NCBI GenBank assembly: GCA_028818995.1
Contig: JAPPMR010000202.1
Coordinates: 1-7,119, forward strand
DNA: 7,119 nucleotides
Direction of reading: 5' to 3'
Source of the DNA: Candidatus Poribacteria bacterium
GTDB taxonomy: Bacteria > Poribacteria > WGA-4E > WGA-3G
Shown here: piece by piece, positions 5,445 through 7,119 of the stretch
Position numbering within the stretch: position 1 is the stretch's first letter
Layout of the letters: each line of letters begins with the position of its first letter
The notes under the pieces: generated by a model
Told to the model about the DNA's origin: nothing
Databases searched by the model: none
The model's input: the letters and a program-made list of their open reading frames with translations, nothing else
Translations under genes and position numbers: made by a program

Positions 5445-5494
5445 ATGCACCCTCAGTAACCCAAAATTGTGTCCTTAAATAATAAAGGGACGCA
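5445..5494 (+). promoter_or_regulatory. Repeated element copy C, upstream of the 63-aa small protein
   Basis: On the plus strand ATGCACCC (5445-5452) and GTGTC (5469-5473) are 16 nt apart. The second box opens an 8-bp hairpin, TGTGTCC with GGGACGCA (5468-5494), held partly by G-U pairs. The start codon of the small gene is 72 nt further on. With copy B facing the other way about 240 bp away, the region is a divergent control region. Confidence 0.6.
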
Positions 5495-5544
5495 ATCTGA
5501 CATAAGAAATATAGAACAATCCACCCAGAGAGGAGGAAATAACA

Positions 5545-5736
5545 ATGCGTATTGATTCACTGGTTAAACATGTCGAAAGTCTCAACGATAGCATTCGCGT
5601 TGAGAGAACAGATGAATATCTTAGCGTAAAAGGGAACACGTATTATGTGAGGGGCAAATTGAAGCTATTAGGTTTTCGATGGAATCCCAATAAGCGAGAA
5701 TGGTATTACATGGTAAAAGGGATGGACTCAAACTAA
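5545..5736 (+). CDS. Small protein with LG-x-RW-x-P-(x)4-EW motif (DUF5710-like)
   Basis: This encodes 63 aa, ATG at 5545 with AGGAGG (5531-5536) 8 nt upstream, so it is well supported as a real small gene. There is no signal peptide or membrane segment. The C-terminal half reads KGNTYYVRGKLKLLGFRW (29-46), then NPNKREWYY (47-55). This LK-x-LG-x-RW-(D/N)-P-x(2)-K/R-x-W pattern is seen in short domains such as DUF5710, found in bacterial and phage DNA-metabolism contexts. Molecular function is unknown. It is transcribed divergently from the glycosyltransferase cluster and shares the same class of upstream element (copy C). It could belong to the same regulon, for instance as a small regulator, but the sequence does not show that. 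Confidence 0.75.
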   Translation: MRIDSLVKHVESLNDSIRVERTDEYLSVKGNTYYVRGKLKLLGFRWNPNKREWYYMVKGMDSN

Positions 5737-5761
5737 AACGAATCTGGAGAGCTTACAGCGT

Positions 5762-5902
5762 TTAGGTTGAAATAACGGCGGGCCATTCAGGGACAATTTT
5801 GACAGCGAGTATTGCCATACTTTCACCGGCAAAGATGCCTAATCCAATACCGATGGCACCGCCTACGCTACATATTATCACCGCCTCTATTAAAAACTGA
5901 AA
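5762..5902 (-). pseudogene. Remnant of MacB/FtsX-type ABC transporter permease (C-terminal transmembrane fragment)
   Basis: The minus strand from 5902 encodes FQFLIEAVIICSVGGAIGIG, LGIFAGESMAILAVKI and VPEWPAVIST, then TAA at 5764-5762. QFLIEAV-x(4)-GG-x-IGI-x-LG is the hallmark of the last part of MacB-like permeases, and PAVIS begins the following segment. Intact proteins (about 400-650 aa) continue with another membrane helix and a conserved PA-x-x-A-x-x-DP-x-x-AL end, absent here. No start, SD or upstream permease sequence is visible: the frame enters directly from the end of the TolB-like gene. This looks like a fossil left by deletion. It gives no usable exporter for the peptide cluster. 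Confidence 0.7.
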
Positions 5903-5904
5903 AC

Positions 5905-6885
5905 CTATTCTGCTTTCAGTTTTCCCCATATTGTCGTCAGCAATTGGGGTTGTGGTGAAACTGGCAATGCATACGCTGGATCAAACCAATCCACTGGACT
6001 ATTCCAGATGCCAATATGCGTGAGTTGTTCTGACTGACCTCCATTCAAAGCGATTTTGAAGATTTGCTTCGCTTCGTGTTTCCATCTTGCATAAAGGAGT
6101 TCATCCCCTCGTGGGGACCAAACCGGATCCGTCGCTCGCGGACCGGCTTCATCAACAATTTGTGTAAGCCCTGTGCCATCACGATTCACAACATAGATTG
6201 TCTCCCTATTCTCGAAGGCAACAAGCGGCACTTTATGTTGCCAAGAAAACGCAAGTTTGTCGCCTTCTGGAGACCACGCCGGGATAGAGCCCATCCACGT
6301 GGGCATCGCCTTGGGTGGAAAAAATACTTTCTGTTTTCGTGTACGTACATTGAGGATATGCATTTCCCAACGGTCCTGTCCCGCTTTGACGGTATAAACT
6401 ATTTCCATCCCATCCGGCGACCATGCAGGACCGCTGCCAATCGCCAAGCGTTCTTCTTTTTTGCTGTCTATTGAAGCGATATAAATAACCCTTTTGCCTT
6501 GCTCGCGTCGTGTATAAGCGATCTGTTTGCCATCCGGCGACCACGTCGGAGCTTCCCTATGGACAGATTTTCCGAACACCCGTCGTACCTTTTGCCCATC
6601 GATATCCATCAGATATAGGTCATACCCTCCGTCTCGGTCAGAAGCGAAAAGAATCTGCTCCCCCGTGGGGGACCAAGCACCAGAGATGTCATCTGCTGGA
6701 TGGTTCGTTACGTTAATCTGCTCACTTCCATCTATATTCATCAGGTAGAGGTCTCGATTTCCCTCACGGCTTGCTCCAAACAGGATTTTCGCTGTCTTGG
6801 GTGCTTTTGCCAACACAGGACAGATTCTTGCTCCTAACAGGGTGCAGGTAAAAACGAAAATAAGGACTGGTATTGACGGTTTCAT
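5905..6885 (-). CDS. Secreted TolB-like six-bladed beta-propeller protein (PD40 repeats)
   Basis: This encodes 326 aa, ATG at 6885 with GGAGG (6894-6898) 8 nt upstream. Residues 1-26 are a Sec signal peptide (hydrophobic 5-19, VLA before K27); C22 does not sit in a good lipobox. About six propeller blades follow. Their ends are AWSPTGEQ (70-77), TWSPDGKQ (114-121), AWSPDGME (154-161), AWSPEGDK, VWSPRGDE and a final VDWFDP. Two blades carry DLYLMNIDG/DLYLMDIDG strands (45-53, 89-97). These are PD40/TolB-C repeats. Classical TolB (about 430 aa) has an additional N-terminal domain that is lacking here, and no tol/pal genes are adjacent. It is therefore probably a free-standing periplasmic or extracellular propeller for protein or glycan binding rather than TolB itself. 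It is transcribed alone; the next minus-strand sequence is a permease fossil. Confidence 0.85.
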   Translation of the reverse strand: MKPSIPVLIFVFTCTLLGARICPVLAKAPKTAKILFGASREGNRDLYLMNIDGSEQINVTNHPADDISGAWSPTGEQILFASDRDGGYDLYLMDIDGQKVRRVFGKSVHREAPTWSPDGKQIAYTRREQGKRVIYIASIDSKKEERLAIGSGPAWSPDGMEIVYTVKAGQDRWEMHILNVRTRKQKVFFPPKAMPTWMGSIPAWSPEGDKLAFSWQHKVPLVAFENRETIYVVNRDGTGLTQIVDEAGPRATDPVWSPRGDELLYARWKHEAKQIFKIALNGGQSEQLTHIGIWNSPVDWFDPAYALPVSPQPQLLTTIWGKLKAE

Positions 6886-7083
6886 AAAAATCCCCTCCGA
6901 AACTTAGGATAGAAGCGTTGATCCGATCAATATACCATTAAATGTCCGATGCGTTGATATACTCAGAGCGACATTCCTACTTCCTTTCAATTTCTATTCC
7001 ACCCGATGTCTGACTGAATCGCCTTCTATGCCTATACTTCAAATCTACTTTTCTCAAGGTTCAAAAGCACATTAGAGGAAGAA
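6886..7083. other. Intergenic region upstream of the TolB-like gene, with short palindrome and direct repeat
   Basis: No gene is seen. TTGATC-C-GATCAA (6918-6930) is a perfect 6-bp palindrome about 33 nt before the TolB-like start. The word GCGTTGAT occurs at 6915-6922 and again at 6951-6958. On the minus strand two TATAT-containing stretches (GGTATATTGATC and AGTATATCAACG) could be -10-like. These may mark an operator/promoter, but nothing here is decisive. Confidence 0.35.
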
Positions 7084-7119
7084 ATGCCGGGGCGCATTGT
7101 GGCAAAAGCTATCACGCCC
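7084..7119 (+). CDS. Possible 5' end of a gene running off the right edge
   Basis: ATG at 7084 follows AGAGG (7074-7078) with 5-nt spacing and stays open for 12 codons (MPGRIVAKAITP) to the edge. This is too short to recognise, and the opposite strand is also open here. It is a candidate only. Confidence 0.25.
   Translation, partial: MPGRIVAKAITP

Noticed and set aside
6400..6700. Repeated CCATCCGGCGACCA-like words as a DNA repeat or CRISPR
   Set aside because: They encode the recurrent WSPDG blade motif in frame and are irregularly spaced.
6064..6748. Several frames on both strands inside the TolB-like gene
   Set aside because: They arise from the repeated blade-encoding DNA; the signal peptide and WSPDG repeats identify the single real frame.
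5905..6885. Lipoprotein signal in the TolB-like protein (Cys22)
   Set aside because: The residues before Cys22 (ARI) do not fit a lipobox; VLA before K27 suits signal peptidase I.

Overview
ORGANISM. The window looks like chromosome from an uncultured Gram-negative-type bacterium of moderate GC. The C-terminal extension of the sigma factor at the left edge and the TolB-like propeller protein at the right edge resemble, from memory, families that are abundant in Candidatus Poribacteria (sponge-associated and marine metagenomes). No search could be run, so this placement is tentative.

LAYOUT. (1) 1-887, minus: an ECF sigma-70 family sigma factor with a membrane-spanning C-terminal extension; it runs off the left edge, so it is partial. 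(2) 888-1230: intergenic, with a strong hairpin/U-tract terminator, a sigma70-like promoter embedded in it, and copy A of a repeated regulatory element. (3) 1231-5124, minus: a three-gene cluster in transcription order. The first gene is a GT4-type glycosyltransferase with an N-terminal PqqD-like domain (3379-5124, GTG start). After 23 nt comes a second, divergent PqqD-like/GT4 fusion (1673-3355, GTG start). After a 178-nt leader with overlapping inverted repeats comes an 87-residue secreted peptide with six cysteines in its last 36 residues (1231-1494). (4) 5125-5544: a divergent regulatory region with copies B and C of the repeated element and a 29-bp direct repeat. (5) 5545-5736, plus: a 63-residue small protein with an LG-x-RW-x-P...W motif. 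(6) 5762-5902, minus: remnant of a MacB/FtsX-type ABC transporter permease. (7) 5905-6885, minus: a secreted TolB-like six-blade beta-propeller. (8) 6886-7119: intergenic, with a possible gene start at the right edge.

HOW THE PARTS MAY FIT. PqqD-like domains are the leader-binding RRE domains of RiPP (ribosomally made, post-translationally modified peptide) pathways. Two tandem glycosyltransferases, each carrying such a domain, next to a small secreted Cys-rich peptide suggest a peptide-glycosylation pathway. It would be glycocin-like in logic, but with RRE-fused GT4 enzymes and a Sec-type signal instead of a double-glycine leader. This is inference.

A bipartite motif, ATGCACCC-N16-GTGTC followed by an A/T-rich hairpin, occurs three times with identical spacing. 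Each copy lies upstream of, and in the same orientation as, a gene start: the sigma factor, the first glycosyltransferase and the small 63-aa protein. It resembles an ECF-type promoter (TGCACC / TGTC), so the sigma factor may control itself, the glycosyltransferase operon and the small protein.
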